Source of the DNA: Fulvia fulva
Lineage: Eukaryota > Ascomycota > Dothideomycetes > Mycosphaerellales > Mycosphaerellaceae
Reading direction: 5' to 3'
Assembly (NCBI RefSeq): GCF_020509005.1
Contig: NC_063020.1
Location: 3,534,001 to 3,598,000, forward strand
DNA length: 64,000 nucleotides
Both the position numbers and the translations under genes were made by a program. The notes below the pieces were generated by a model, which did no database searches, was not told the DNA's origin, and worked only from the letters and a program-made list of their open reading frames with translations. Positions within the stretch are counted from its first letter, which is position 1; each line of letters starts with the position of its first letter. Below, piece after piece: positions 46,846 through 59,811 of the stretch.

Positions 46846-48801
46846 TCACTTGCTCGGCTTCGGATTCTCCTCCTCGCTGCCACTGCTGTCCGTACCATCT
46901 GTAGGCTCTATATCCTCCTCGTCCATGTGCCGCCGCACAGTAGCATCGTGACCTTCAGTCGATGATGTCGCCTCGTATGCAGGTGGATCAGGTCGTTCTG
47001 CTGGCAAATCATCGATGCGGTCGGGCTGAGTCCTTGGACCAGTGTATTTTCCTCTTGCGCCATATGTCGGTATCCAGTACCAGGCTATAGACACCAATGC
47101 CACTATACCTGCCACCACGATTGCGTAATTCATGTTCGTTGCAGTGACCGGCCGCGCCGGCGGGAAGAACAGGACCACGCTGATTGTCAATACCCAAAGA
47201 ATGGCGATAACGTTGACAATGCGCCCGAGTCCATACGGGATCTTGAAGGGACCTGGTACGAATTCGACTTGCGGGTTGTTACCAGTAGTGTAGATTAGGC
47301 GGGCAAAGATGACTGCGATGTAGCTCAGATCCAGGCAGGGAGCGCAGAGGTTGAAGATGGCTGTGATGGTTTGGGTTGAGCCGATGCCGATCAAGTTGAG
47401 ACAGCCGCAGAAGACGACCACGAACCACACGGCATAGACGGGAGTGCCAGTCAATTCCTTGATGCTGCTCCACCAATGCGACAGAGGTAGTGCCTCGTCC
47501 CTCGCGAAGGCATAAACCATGCGCGCGTTTGCAAGCATCGCACTAACGCCCGTCATGAACTGCACCAAGATGACGCACAACAGCATAACAGTGCCGCCTC
47601 CTTGACCGCCAGCATTTAGGAAGATTTGAGCGACTGGGAGTCCTGTTGGCGAGCCGACAATGTCCTCCACATAGTTTGGCGTGAGACAGTAGGTGAAAGT
47701 GATATTCAGTAGCAAGCCGAGAATTCCCGAGACGATGATTGCCAATTGAATGGACTGTGGACCACGAATCGCCGCATCGTGAGTTTCCTCGGACATATGC
47801 GTGGTGCCGTCGTAGTCTGTCATTACCCAGGCCACGTTGAGAAAGCCAAGCATGAACGAGAAGCCAGTTGAGCCCCAGCCAGATTGGTCGCGGACGTCTA
47901 GCCAGACAAAGTTGTGCGAAGCGAGACCTTGCTTCTGGCTGGTCAAGACCAGAAGTGATACGCAGATGCCAATCGTGGCACATATGTTGAAGGGTGCGAA
48001 CCAGAATATTGTCTGGTGCAGCTTCTTTGTAGTGATGGAGCAGATCGCGCCAACAATGGCTAGAGCCACAATTGCTACCAGCACAGTATGCCATGACTCA
48101 CTGTAGGCCGTCAGCATATTGCATCGGTGGGTAGTAGAGATACTCACGGCGAGTACGTATAGCTGTCACCGAGCAGACCCGAGTTCATGCTCGCAGCGGC
48201 CAAGATCATTTGCCCAATGGTATAGCCGATAGATGCAACTCCTGCTGCCTGTCCCAGTAAGTTGCACCAACCGATAATCCAGGCCCAAATGGCAACATGC
48301 TTCTCGGGCACCACGTGCTTCGTCACGAAGTACATGCCGCCAGCAGTAGGGTATGCGGAGACCAGTTCAGCCACTGCAAATGTGAGCACAGGTGTTACTA
48401 TACAGGGTCCTTGACATACCTGAGCTTGCAATGAGATAAGCCATCACAGAGCCTATAGACCAAGCCCAAATCGCTGTCGAAGGTCCTCCAACACTTATTG
48501 GCACTCCATAAGTGGCTGGCTGAGAACCAAGTACACCGAGTACGGATATAGCGTAGGATAGGGTTGACCATTGCGTGAACTCCCGTCGCAGCTCCTGAAG
48601 TACCGTCAGCAACATTCAACGTGAGCGTACCGAATCACGTACCTGCTTGTAACCTATGCGTGCCAGCAATGCCTCGTCATCATCGTAAAGCCGGACCATC
48701 GTGGGTTCGTGTAGAGTTGGATGTAGCTCGGCCTTCGTATCGACGGTGTACGTGGCTCGTTTCTCAGACTTCGAGTCTGTAGCGGCGTATCCTGGAACCA
48801 T
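46846..48801 (-). CDS. Amino-acid / GABA permease (APC superfamily)
   Basis: Twelve-helix plasma-membrane transporter of the amino acid-polyamine-organocation family, resembling fungal GABA/choline-type permeases (UGA4, HNM1). Exons 48801-48643, 48594-48420, 48373-48148 and 48100-46846 join in frame to 604 aa; all introns are GT-AG. Conserved features include GYKQELRREFTQWSTLSYA before TM1 and ELVSAYPTAGGMYF in TM2-TM3. Others are VAWVMTDYDGTTHMSEETH, the APC loop signature, and ARMVYAFARDEALPLSHWW. The C-terminal tail is long, acidic and cytosolic. An upstream in-frame ATG at 48837 would add 12 residues. Its place beside a GMC oxidoreductase could reflect joint use of an amine or choline-like nutrient; this is inference. 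Confidence 0.9.
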
Positions 48802-48837
48802 AGTGTCGGTCAATATGTTGACACGAAGGTGGTGCAC

Positions 48838-51800
48838 AGAAGGAGATTGTTGCTGGCTGCTTGGTTTGAATCCGCGTGTCGACGGTTGTTTAAGAGGTCA
48901 GATGAGCTGAGCTGGTCTGACTGCATACAAGCAATGCTGTCCTGGGGGGAAACTGAGCGCAATCGGCTCAACGCTGTATGTGGTTGATGGGCATGGTAGT
49001 ACAAGTAGGATCACTATCCAACCGCCACTTGCGTGTAGCCTGAGTGGTATGATGGGTCTACAGTTGGCATGTAATAGCGTGCAGGTGCATGGTCATATAC
49101 CGGGCACACCCATGTCCACCTTGCGTGCTGCCGCAGGTAGGTTGTGGAAAGATAGTTCAAGAGTGCAGCGAGAAGGATTCCGTGGATGTGGGCGAACGGC
49201 CATGGATACGCGAGCACCAAGCAACAATTCGTAACGGAATCATACTTACCAGAGTGCGGTCAAGAGGTGCTGTGTCACGACCTTCGACTGGTGATCTGAT
49301 CTTTGCTCTGCCGCAAATCGGAGCTGGGCTTGACTGTACCTATCAACAGCCGTGGACGATCTTCGAAGCGCTATGGGTGCATTTCGCTGATTGCAGGACG
49401 TCGAAAACGTGGAGGAGCCGAGTGTATCGTGTCGTGATAGCCGGCAGAACCTTGTTGTGCTCCTGGATGCCGGGGCTACTGCAAGCTGATGATGCTCAAG
49501 TGAACCTTCCTGTTAATGTGTGTAGGGTGTTCCCGGTCAGAGTTGTTGAGTGACTGTCGAAACGTCTTCGGTATATGCGCTAGAAGGCGCATGGAAGCAC
49601 GCTAAAACGCCATGCATGCAACAGATCGGGACTGATTATGGTGGAGTCGGAACCTCTTGCAGGCTCGGCTTCACGTTGACGCGACGTTGTGCAACACGGC
49701 GGAAGCTGGCAGAGCCAACACCGTGGCGCTGGCCTTTTCGTGATCCATACTGCTCCAACTGAAGCCTGGATAGCGTCCGAAATTTGATCCGCCTTCATCT
49801 GAACAGTAGCAAGCGGTGTGTTTGGCCAACACTCTTTGTGTAGCTGCCCAAATACGGACCGCGAAGCCGAACGAATGGCCGATGTCACTTCGGCGGTGAG
49901 CAGGGTTGGCCACGTACTTATTGTCATCACCGCCAAGAGCACCCCCGCACTGCCCCGAAGGTGGGCTTTGTAGTTGATGCTACACAATGTTAGAAGTGCA
50001 ACTGTGGGCAACGACTATCCGGATGAGTCTCATGGCATGCGGCAATGAAGAGCATCCACTGTGCGTGAACGACTGGCTGATGGCATGTCCGAACATTCAG
50101 CATGCAGTGTCTCTGCAACATTCCGCTGTACGCTGACATGATGGGCTCTCACAGCACCACGCACCTGGGACCAAGCGCCGGACAACCGGTGATGGTTTCG
50201 ATTGATCGTGACCTCGGTATGCGTTCGTGCTCCGCTTGCTTGCGATGGGATTGGTGTAGTAACAGCGCCGCGGGATCGATGGGGTGGCAGGCGACAATCT
50301 TTGACATGCGAACTCGTACCAGCCAAGAGTCGTCAGCTGAACAGCAGTGGCGTGCTTGCCGTTCATCATGAATCTTAGCATTGGCCATGCATAGGAGGAA
50401 GTGCGCCGTGTCACTCGGGATACCGGTCCGATTGCTATGGCAGTAGCGGACCATATTGATATTGTCGTGATGGTGTCGTCGTTTCGCGCAGGGCCAACGC
50501 CGCGATCGGAGCCCAAAGACCAAAGTAGTACAACGTTGTCAGCTGTGCGCCTCAGGTCGCACAGATCTTCACGGGAACCTGCTTCCTCGGAACGTGTTGC
50601 CATGCATGTCAGCCAAGATACTGTCGTAGGGCAGGGAAGAGAATGTTGTTGTCGTTGTCGGAAGAAGATCGCGTGGAAACGCGCTATTGTCGACCGCGTT
50701 GCGCTTTGACCTCGTTGACCCAGAGTTCGAAGAAGGCACGATGGTCCTGGTCAAGTCGTTGTTCATAGAAACGAATACTGACCATCCACATTCCCTTCCT
50801 CTTCGCAGTGCAGTGTTGCAGAGCCTTGAAAACAAGTGCCCCAACTCATCGAGACCGTGTTCTCGGGATGTGCCAATCTCGAGATTGCCACTTGCACAGG
50901 AGTCTTGCAGCGTCTGTGCCAATGGAGGCATTGAATGAGTAGATGCCCAGTGTTGTGGGCTCGAAGTGAACTGCGACGAACAAGGAAGTTCGGAGCCTGG
51001 TCTGTTTCGCAGAGATGTCTCAGGAACAACCATGATGAAAATCGCAATGTATCGAGACAGTGGCCTCACCATCACTGAGAAACCCCATTAGCAAAAGAGA
51101 AAGCAGCCGACCAGCCATCAAAAGGAGTACAACCCAACCAACTCGACCCACTGCCCCTGCAAAGGAGAACAGCTGGGAGTCAAAGCCCGGGACTCAACCT
51201 AAGACTACCTATCTAACCAGAATCATAGAACCGCGATCCTTTCGCGTCGGTCCATATCCAGAGACCACCAAAAGTAGTGTAATAATTGTACAAAAACATC
51301 GCCTTGGGTACCTTGCGGTATCCATTGTCGCATCGTAGCAATAGGCAGGCCTATGTATTGCACTCATTCAAAAAAAGAATCCGGAAGCATCGAAAAAGTC
51401 GTCAAGCTCGTTTCGCCAGTGGCATGGACAGAAAGCACCAATTAAGGTCTCCGTCCATGTGTCCGACATTCGTTGCTCATCGATATCGTTGCTTCAATTA
51501 ACCCACCCGCTGGAAAATAATCAAGAACGCTGGCATCATCCTCCAAAGTTGTGGTGAAAACACCTCTTCAAACTCCGTTGCATATGTGTTCGTTTGTTGT
51601 GCCACCCAGTCCCGAACCATGCGTTTCTCCATATGCCAATGTTTTTCGTCATCTTCGTTCAGTCGAGATCGTCGTAGTAGTTTCGGATCGGTCGTACTGT
51701 TCTATGCAATCGTCGTTCGTTCGCCCGTGTCATCGTGTCATTATCACCCTTCATCTTGCTATCGTAACATGCTCGCTCGCTCGCTTCTAATCGTCTCAGT

Positions 51801-51862
51801 CTTGGGGCTCGTGCAGTCTCGTACGGTCGTTCAAGGCATCAGTCGTAGATCCCGCGCGTCGT
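48838..51862. other. Gene-poor stretch of about 3 kb
   Basis: Open frames on both strands are short and show no domain, no coherent splice joins and no coding-like residue pattern. The left end should hold the permease promoter and the right about 700 bp the 3' UTR of the ACE2-like gene (T-rich, 51480-51862). I see no TIRs or long repeats. A non-coding RNA cannot be excluded from sequence alone. Confidence 0.5.
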
Positions 51863-54154
51863 CTAGTTTGTTGTGACCCAGGAGTCGAGAATGTCGCGCA
51901 CATCGTTATAGTTGTCGCTGTACGGATCCTCCTCCTCGATGCCAGCAAGAAAGTCGTCGATGCCGAAGGCGGTCCGCTGGGTTGCCCCGAAGCTCTCGCT
52001 GTACATTGTCGAAGGGGCCATGCCGCGAGTGGTCTTGACGCTGCTGACGTGCACTGTGTCCCAGTCGGAGTTGTAGACACTCGATCCGCTGCAGGACTCT
52101 CCCGGGGGCGAGAAAATCTCACGGCCGACATCCGGATGCGAGTTCATGCTGTCGAAGTTGACCGTGTCGTTGAAGATATCCACGCCTCCGTCGGCTGGGC
52201 TCGACTCACCAGCAAATCCACCTGATCCCGAGTAGTCATTGAAGGAGCTATTGTTTGCTACTGGACTTGACCCATCGTTGTAGGATGAAGCTGCGCCGGG
52301 AAGTGCACTTGGCGTGGAGTGCCTCGATAGCTTTGATGGTGACACGCTTTCGGTTGGTTCCTCTGGTATGCTGAAGTCGATCCGGATCTTGCTCTGCGAG
52401 TGCTTTGTGGATACTGCGGATGGAGGCGATGTAGGCGGTGTGTCGATCCAAGACGTTGACGCCATGTTGAAGTGTCCGTTACTGCTGTCCATGTTCAGGA
52501 AGTCACCAGCGTCCAGCTCGTCCGAATCTTGAGGTGGCGTGTCTGGCATGCTGCGCTCACTTGCGGCCGAGCTCATGCTCTCTGCCAGGCCTTCATTGGC
52601 ATTTGCGTGATCGAGAGAGCGTGCGAGTGCCGCCTTGCGAGCCCTGGTGTCCATGTCCGGACGATTCGATCTCTTCGACCGATCACCTTCTGAGCGTTCC
52701 TTCTTCGGTCGGCCACGCTTCGGCTTCTCCTCCTCCAGCTTCTCGAAACCTGGAAGAACGCCCTCGCACATGTCGCGCTGACGATGCCTAGTCAGAGCGT
52801 CCGCGCGCGCGAAAGTCTTGCCGCATGGGCAGATGGCTGGTCGCTCGTTCGTGTGGGTCAGGTGGTGACGCTTGGTATCGTGGAGTCGATTGAATCGCTT
52901 GCCGCAAGGATTGCAGCGGAAGCGGCGATCGTCGAGGTGGTTCTGAACATGTGATCGAGCGTTCTCCTTTCGCTTGATCTCTGTGTCGCAGCCCTCCCAC
53001 TTGCATCGATACGCATCGCCTTTGCCGGTCGGGTGCACCAACCACGAGTTGATCTGCTCTTCGCTGATGCCAGTGTCGATGTACGTCGCGTCGATTCCAG
53101 CTGCGTCCAAGGCGGCCTGCTCGGGGCACATAGGGCCACCAGCCATCATGAAGTGAGGGCTGTTGAAGTCCTGCTCTGCTCCGCCAGCGGCTTGATATAT
53201 CACCGACTCGTCGTAGCCGGGAACGCCCTCTTCGAACAGAGTCGGCATCGGTGTGCTGTGCTGGTGTGGCGGCGACGATGGATCGGCAACTGAGGACGAG
53301 TAAGCTGAAGCGGCATAGTCTTGCTCACCTGCATAGCTGAAAGAGCCGTTGCTGAAAGCTGTGCTTTGTGACGTGAAATGGCTGCCGTCCTGATTCTGCG
53401 GCATGGGCGCAACGTCGAGCTGATAGCTTTGGCTGCGTTGGTCCTTGACGTGTGAAGGTGGTGAACTCGGCCAGCTCTGGACGTGATTTTGTGGCGTGTT
53501 CGGTACGGTCTGTGCGTGGCCTTGCGAGTTGGGTGTTGATGGCATGAGTGACATTGTCGGTTGCGAGATGAAAACCGGTGCAGCCATATCGCCTGCGATA
53601 GGATGGCTGACCTGGACGAAAGGTGTGGTTTGCATGTTGGGATTGGGTTGTTGAGGATTGGCTGGGCCGTTGCCGAAGTTCTGCTCATACCACATGAGGT
53701 GGTTGTGCAGATGCTGCATCGCAACGGCCTGATCCTGAGGTGACGAGCTGACGGATTGATTGACATTGCCGTTCAGCTGCTGATGAAGATGGGATTGGAA
53801 GTCGAGTGCGCCTGCTTGCGGCGGCGGCTGTGGGAAGCCCGGCGGGCGGCTTTGCTCCTGCGCTTCTTGCTTGATCGAGAAATGTTGCTGCTCCGGTGGT
53901 GGGAATGCTAGGTTAGTGTCCGGTTGGTAGGGGGTCCTTGCGAGCGGTAGTCCCGTCTGTTGATCTTGAGGCAGAAGAGGCCGGAACCCAGTCTGTGGGT
54001 GCATGGCCTGATCTAGCGACATTCCTCGACGGTGTGAAGGTCGTGGATGTCGAGGAGGGTGTCGCGGGGCGGGTGTCGCAAGAACAGGAACCTCGAGCGA
54101 TTGATTTCGTCGGTGCTGACGACGGCGCTCTTGTATGGCGGTTCCTGGCAACAT
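51863..54154 (-). CDS. ACE2/SWI5-like C2H2 zinc-finger transcription factor
   Basis: Nuclear transcription activator, 763 aa, one exon. The N-terminus, MLPGTAIQERRRQHRRNQS, and the following GMSLDQAM are typical of the filamentous-fungal ACE2/SWI5-like group. A long Gln/Pro/Ser-rich region precedes the fingers. Three fingers lie at about residues 380-460: CKWEGCDTEIKRKENARSH, RFRCNPCGKRFNRLHDTKRH and AICPCGKTFARADALTRHRQ. The last ends in C instead of H, as in Swi5/Ace2. A basic AT-hook-like KPKRGRPKKER follows. Family members control septation and cell-wall genes after mitosis; the targets here are unknown. Divergent from the ubiquitin-eS31 gene. Confidence 0.87.
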   Translation of the reverse strand: MLPGTAIQERRRQHRRNQSLEVPVLATPAPRHPPRHPRPSHRRGMSLDQAMHPQTGFRPLLPQDQQTGLPLARTPYQPDTNLAFPPPEQQHFSIKQEAQEQSRPPGFPQPPPQAGALDFQSHLHQQLNGNVNQSVSSSPQDQAVAMQHLHNHLMWYEQNFGNGPANPQQPNPNMQTTPFVQVSHPIAGDMAAPVFISQPTMSLMPSTPNSQGHAQTVPNTPQNHVQSWPSSPPSHVKDQRSQSYQLDVAPMPQNQDGSHFTSQSTAFSNGSFSYAGEQDYAASAYSSSVADPSSPPHQHSTPMPTLFEEGVPGYDESVIYQAAGGAEQDFNSPHFMMAGGPMCPEQAALDAAGIDATYIDTGISEEQINSWLVHPTGKGDAYRCKWEGCDTEIKRKENARSHVQNHLDDRRFRCNPCGKRFNRLHDTKRHHLTHTNERPAICPCGKTFARADALTRHRQRDMCEGVLPGFEKLEEEKPKRGRPKKERSEGDRSKRSNRPDMDTRARKAALARSLDHANANEGLAESMSSAASERSMPDTPPQDSDELDAGDFLNMDSSNGHFNMASTSWIDTPPTSPPSAVSTKHSQSKIRIDFSIPEEPTESVSPSKLSRHSTPSALPGAASSYNDGSSPVANNSSFNDYSGSGGFAGESSPADGGVDIFNDTVNFDSMNSHPDVGREIFSPPGESCSGSSVYNSDWDTVHVSSVKTTRGMAPSTMYSESFGATQRTAFGIDDFLAGIEEEDPYSDNYNDVRDILDSWVTTN

Positions 54155-55040
54155 TGTGTGTGTGAGCTGTCGGCAAGACAGAGTCCGAGTCCAGTGGTTG
54201 TCCTAAGGCGGGTGCCTTGTTGTGGTCGGTTACTGGAGATGGCGTTAGCATGAGGTCTTGCGCTACCTGGTCGAGGATCAAGTCACCTACCTCTACGCAG
54301 TGCAAGCCGGAGCGCCGCCGGGCGGTGACTTCCTTAGTTATTGGCCTCCTCTAGTGTGAATCCCAACACAAGAGAGGAGGATATGCGGTATGGCCGATCA
54401 GGCCTGAACGAGTGAGGTGTGGTCTCTGGGGCGAGGTGCTTGGTGCCGCTTAGGGTATGTACAGCGAGTCTCGTCAGTAGTTTGGGAGATGGCTGGGGGA
54501 GAGATGCTGGAGATATAAAGTGAATGCAGCACTTGACCTTAGCACGACAGAGGACGTCAGCGACATGGTGTTGACGCCTGTGCGTTTTCGCGTAGTGGAT
54601 GCTGTAGTGGATGTTGGCGTGACAACGCTTCGGACACGATCCCATGTCGGGCCAATGTCAGCCTCGACGTTTGGCTGAAACGAGGCGCGAGTGAAGACCT
54701 GTTTGCGCAACGAATTCTCCGACCATGGTAAGCCAGCACGACACACCGTGAAAGTGCCGTCGCAACGACGTCGTCACAGCGATACCAACGATGGCACCGT
54801 TTGCAATGTCGTTGTCGCAGGAACGTGAAAGGCGAAGAGAAGAGCGCAAACGCTGAGATTTGGGGAATTCCGGCCGGAAGATCTAGGTCCGACGTTGGCA
54901 GCCTGAGGCAGCAGGTAGAAGCAGACTAGCGGCCTTTTGCCGCCAAGACTTCTCGCGGCGCACCTTGCAAAAGACTCCGTGGCTCGACTTCGTCCTCCGC
55001 CCGATCACCTCTTTTGTGAAGACGGAATATCCTGAGCAAA
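54155..55040. other. Divergent promoter region between ACE2-like and ubiquitin-eS31 genes
   Basis: No gene is supported. The right end (about 54930-55040), with pyrimidine-rich patches, should be the leader of the highly expressed ubiquitin-ribosomal fusion. An additional 5' exon of the ACE2-like gene is possible but not demonstrable. Confidence 0.45.
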
Positions 55041-56404
<1,364 letters not shown>

Positions 56405-56464
56405 ATGAAGCGCTCCCAGCAAGCCTCGACCCCAGGACAGACAACCCTCCACGCACCCACAACC

Positions 56465-57247
56465 ATGGCCGCCACAAAAGCCACCCTCTCCACAACCGAA
56501 CTCCTCGAACAGATCCTCCTCCACCTCCCCCTCCGCAGCGTCCTCCGCGTCCAACTAGTCTCCCACTCCTGGCACGCCACAATCCACACCAGCATCAAAC
56601 TCCAACAAGCCCTCTTCCTCCGACCCATCCCGGCTGTCAAAACCACAAAGCAACAGCGCCCCATGCAAACCGTAACCCTCAACGACCCTTGTGCCTCCGT
56701 CCTCGCCACACCGACTCCCAGTAGCCTAGTCAACGACATTCTAGGCCTGGAGGGAAGCGCCGCGGGGATCTGTACCCTCTCGAACCCCATCCCTACCGCT
56801 CTGCTAGAGAAGAAGGGAACCTGGCACTCCATGCACCTGACCCAACCCCCCACCCCCTCCTCCTCCTCCCTCCTCATCGGCAACTTCATCGCCCTAACAG
56901 CCACCGAAGCAACCGGACTACCTCGAGACCGCTTCATTCCCTCCGCCACTCCCTCAGTCCTCGAGAGCAACCACTGCACGACGCGGACATTACATGGCTC
57001 CTTCTCCCGCCTCGGCGCGGTGCAACTCGAATGCGCCTCCGGTTTGACGATAGGCACAGCGGCTGAGGCGATAGCGCAGCTTGCGGAGAAATTTGGAAGG
57101 GCGGAGCATAAAGGGCGCCGACTACGTTTCTTCTGGGGCAGTCAAGTCCATGCGAATTTGATGGTGGATTTGTTGATGGAGATCGCGGAGTGTGTGGAGG
57201 AGGATGTTAGGAGGATGCGGAGTAGTAGTGGAGGAGCGCGTGGGTGA
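56465..57247 (+). CDS. F-box protein
   Basis: Intronless, 260 aa from ATG 56465 (MAATKATLSTTELLEQ); ATG 56405 would add 20 residues but lies in a tandem repeat. The F-box, LSTTELLEQILLHLPLRSVL then RVQLVSHSWHATI, is at residues 8-40 and presumably binds Skp1 in an SCF ubiquitin ligase. The remainder has no recognised substrate-binding domain; a conserved-looking RLRFFWGSQVHANLMVDLL lies near the C-terminus. It belongs to the multicopy F-box group seen in related fungi, like the gene at 17192-17893. Substrate unknown. Confidence 0.75.
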   Translation: MAATKATLSTTELLEQILLHLPLRSVLRVQLVSHSWHATIHTSIKLQQALFLRPIPAVKTTKQQRPMQTVTLNDPCASVLATPTPSSLVNDILGLEGSAAGICTLSNPIPTALLEKKGTWHSMHLTQPPTPSSSSLLIGNFIALTATEATGLPRDRFIPSATPSVLESNHCTTRTLHGSFSRLGAVQLECASGLTIGTAAEAIAQLAEKFGRAEHKGRRLRFFWGSQVHANLMVDLLMEIAECVEEDVRRMRSSSGGARG

Positions 57248-57609
57248 GGTGTGATGTAGTAGAGGAGTAGGGGCTGTGGCGATGGGATGGACCTTCGGGA
57301 GTCTGAGGAAGTGGTGGGATGTTGGGAGGATGGGACGCGATGGGAAAGATGATGGGGTATGACTCAACTCCGTCGTTATGCCAGACTACATATCGTAGCT
57401 GACTTGCTATGAAATGGCTGTGTGAACTGTTTTAAAAGCAATACGATCAAGCCCTCCCCAGCCCCTCAAGATGACAACGTGGACTTACGGCACTGAGCGA
57501 TAGAGTTGCAAAGTGCCGGCCACGTATGTCACCATCGATGCAATGAAAGCTTTGGCCAATCTGCCCATCAACCGCCATCTGACCCTTCCAGGACGAGCGC
57601 CTTAATCAC
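57248..57609. other. Intergenic region between convergent genes
   Basis: Presumed 3' UTRs only; nothing else seen. Confidence 0.5.
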
Positions 57610-59811
57610 TCACATGTCAAGCAATTCCTCAGCGTAGTCGTCCAAGTAGATGATCCTGAACCTCTCACCCCAGTGGTTGGTCCATTCCGGTCTCTTGTAC
57701 AGGCTGTTGATGTTGTGGCTCCAGGATACCAACTCCACAGTCCATTTCTTCTTCAATGCCCTCTCGACCATAGCCATGAATCCAGGGCTGTACTCAGCAC
57801 TGGCCGCATCGCCGGTCGCCAGGACCATCGTCGAAGGCTTGTCATAATCGACAACAGACTCCAACATCTTCAAGTGCAGGATCTCATCCACACCTTGCTC
57901 AATCATGGCGGCTTTGGCGTATTGCGGCGTGTTCGTTTCCGAGCCACTGCCGCTATCGCCGCCAATGCCAGGTATCATTGAGAACTGAGGTGGTGAACTT
58001 GACTGCGAAGTCTGAACCAGGGCCACGTTGTTGCTTGGAGGTGGCGGTTTCGCGCTTCTCCCAAAGCGGCCGCGGTCAAGTTCCTTGAAGTAGATTTGGC
58101 GGTCGGTGAGCTCGCGGGCTTTGTATACCTTCTCCAAGATACTACACTCGTAGCCCACGGCTTTCGCCTTGTCGAACGCTGGAAGATGGGGTGTCGAGCC
58201 AGCCAAGACTCGCTTGGCGACTGGACGGCGACGCTCGATGAGAAGAGCCAACGCATCGAAGGAGAGGTGCGCCTGTGGCACACGGGCCCACGGTTGAATG
58301 TCGCGAGCGCGCTTTAGCTGATCCATGAAGCCGATGAAGATGTTACTGGCGTCGATGAAGACGTGGATGCCTCTCGGATCGTTGTTGTGAGTTGTGAGGT
58401 TCATGGGGTTGACCAGATACTTCATGTCCTGGAAGAAGTCCTGAAGGATCTTCATGAACAGCGCATAATGTCGATCTTCGCCAGATCGCACGACCTTTGG
58501 CTCAATGGTGAGCGGAGCTCGTACATGTTTCTGTACGGGCATGGAAGCAGGTGCAGCTGGAGTGCCGGCAACTCGTGGCATCGAATGCGGTGGTGTCGCG
58601 ACCAGCTTTCCATGAAGCATTGGCTGTACAGAAGAAGGAATGAGATGAGTGACTTTGTTGTTTTGAGGTGTGTTGATGAGCTGGACTGAGTTTGGACCAG
58701 TCTTGGCTTGCGTGGATGAGATTGGAATTGGCTGCACAGACATGCTCTTTGGACCAGTAGGCACTTTGGGAGGCGACTTGGACCCGGTCCGTGAGGCCTT
58801 CCAAGCCGCGAGTCGGTCTTTATGGCTGCCATTGGATGTTGTGGCTGTTAGTCTGCCGGACGACTGTGCCGGTGCGTCCTTTGTCCGAGGCTTGGATGTG
58901 TTGGGTGACGGCGAGGGAGGCATCTGGTCCTGCTTCATTGAAGCCATAGCCCGTGCTACAGCATTGACGGCCTCACTGGTAGTGTCTGGCTTCCAGTTCT
59001 CGGGCTTGACCACATTCTTCGAGTCTTCCGGTACAAAAAGCTCCTTCAGCTCTGGATCGAGCTCCACATTGGCGGCAATGCGAGCAGCCTTCTTGTTCCT
59101 CATGTACTGGGTGAGATTGTGCTCACGGTTATCCTTCTCTGCTGGTAGCAAAGATGTGACAGCCTTGCCACTTGCATCGCGAGGTCGTAGACCAGATCTT
59201 GGTGTTGGCGCCGACGGCACAACATGCGCAGATGCTTTGATGGCTGGTGTCTTCTTCCCGACTGGGTCTGCTTCCGATTCCGAAACATTCATGCTCATGC
59301 CAGCCATCTGACTTTCAAGTGTCTTCCGCTCCTTGCGACGTGCCTTCTTACGTTGCGTCTTTGTCAGACCAGCAAGCGGATCCTTCCTCACGCTTTTCCA
59401 GTCAACCGACTCATCGCCGTCTGTGACATCCAGATCGGAAGCCTGGGCATCTCTCGAGAATGTGTTCAGCTTGCTCTTCTGTGAGACGTATGTCGCCCCA
59501 TCTGAGGCATAGTCGTCTTTGTTCGGTACTGGTGTGGGCAGCTCATCGCCGCTGGCTGTCGGTTCGCTATCGATATGGCTCGGTGACCCAAGAAACTGCC
59601 AGATCTTACTAAAGTCACCAAGCTTGGGTGGCGAGCTGGCAAAGTCTTGTGTGTCGGTGTTGTGAGGTGGAGGGGGATCAGGCTTCACGTCTTCCGCCTG
59701 GTGATCATGGCTGGTGAGTGGCGACTGCTCGTCGGCCTTTGGGTTGAGTGTATTGACGAAGTCAAGAACGTGAGAGAGATCCCAGCGCTTCGTCTCGGTG
59801 ATTGTAACCAT
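57610..59811 (-). CDS. NYN (PIN-like) domain protein, putative ribonuclease
   Basis: Single exon, 733 aa. The long N-terminal part is disordered, with a basic patch TKTQRKKARRKERKTLE. The C-terminal third (from about residue 485) is an NYN/PIN-like domain: IHVFIDASNIFIGFM carries the first catalytic-type Asp and the DxSN motif. KRVLAGSTPHLPAFDKAKAV and QGVDEILHLKMLES follow (D in the second acidic position), then STMVLATGDAASAEYSPGF (the GD motif) and WTVELVSWSHNINSLYKR. NYN domains are predicted metal-dependent RNases in RNA processing (MARF1/limkain-like). Acidic residues are present, so activity is plausible; the target is unknown. Divergent from the carrier gene. Confidence 0.85.
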   Translation of the reverse strand: MVTITETKRWDLSHVLDFVNTLNPKADEQSPLTSHDHQAEDVKPDPPPPHNTDTQDFASSPPKLGDFSKIWQFLGSPSHIDSEPTASGDELPTPVPNKDDYASDGATYVSQKSKLNTFSRDAQASDLDVTDGDESVDWKSVRKDPLAGLTKTQRKKARRKERKTLESQMAGMSMNVSESEADPVGKKTPAIKASAHVVPSAPTPRSGLRPRDASGKAVTSLLPAEKDNREHNLTQYMRNKKAARIAANVELDPELKELFVPEDSKNVVKPENWKPDTTSEAVNAVARAMASMKQDQMPPSPSPNTSKPRTKDAPAQSSGRLTATTSNGSHKDRLAAWKASRTGSKSPPKVPTGPKSMSVQPIPISSTQAKTGPNSVQLINTPQNNKVTHLIPSSVQPMLHGKLVATPPHSMPRVAGTPAAPASMPVQKHVRAPLTIEPKVVRSGEDRHYALFMKILQDFFQDMKYLVNPMNLTTHNNDPRGIHVFIDASNIFIGFMDQLKRARDIQPWARVPQAHLSFDALALLIERRRPVAKRVLAGSTPHLPAFDKAKAVGYECSILEKVYKARELTDRQIYFKELDRGRFGRSAKPPPPSNNVALVQTSQSSSPPQFSMIPGIGGDSGSGSETNTPQYAKAAMIEQGVDEILHLKMLESVVDYDKPSTMVLATGDAASAEYSPGFMAMVERALKKKWTVELVSWSHNINSLYKRPEWTNHWGERFRIIYLDDYAEELLDM

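Noticed and set aside
50569..51075. A 168-codon minus-strand ORF in the gene-poor region
   Set aside because: No domain, no hydrophobic or charged pattern typical of a protein, and comparable open frames lie on the other strand.
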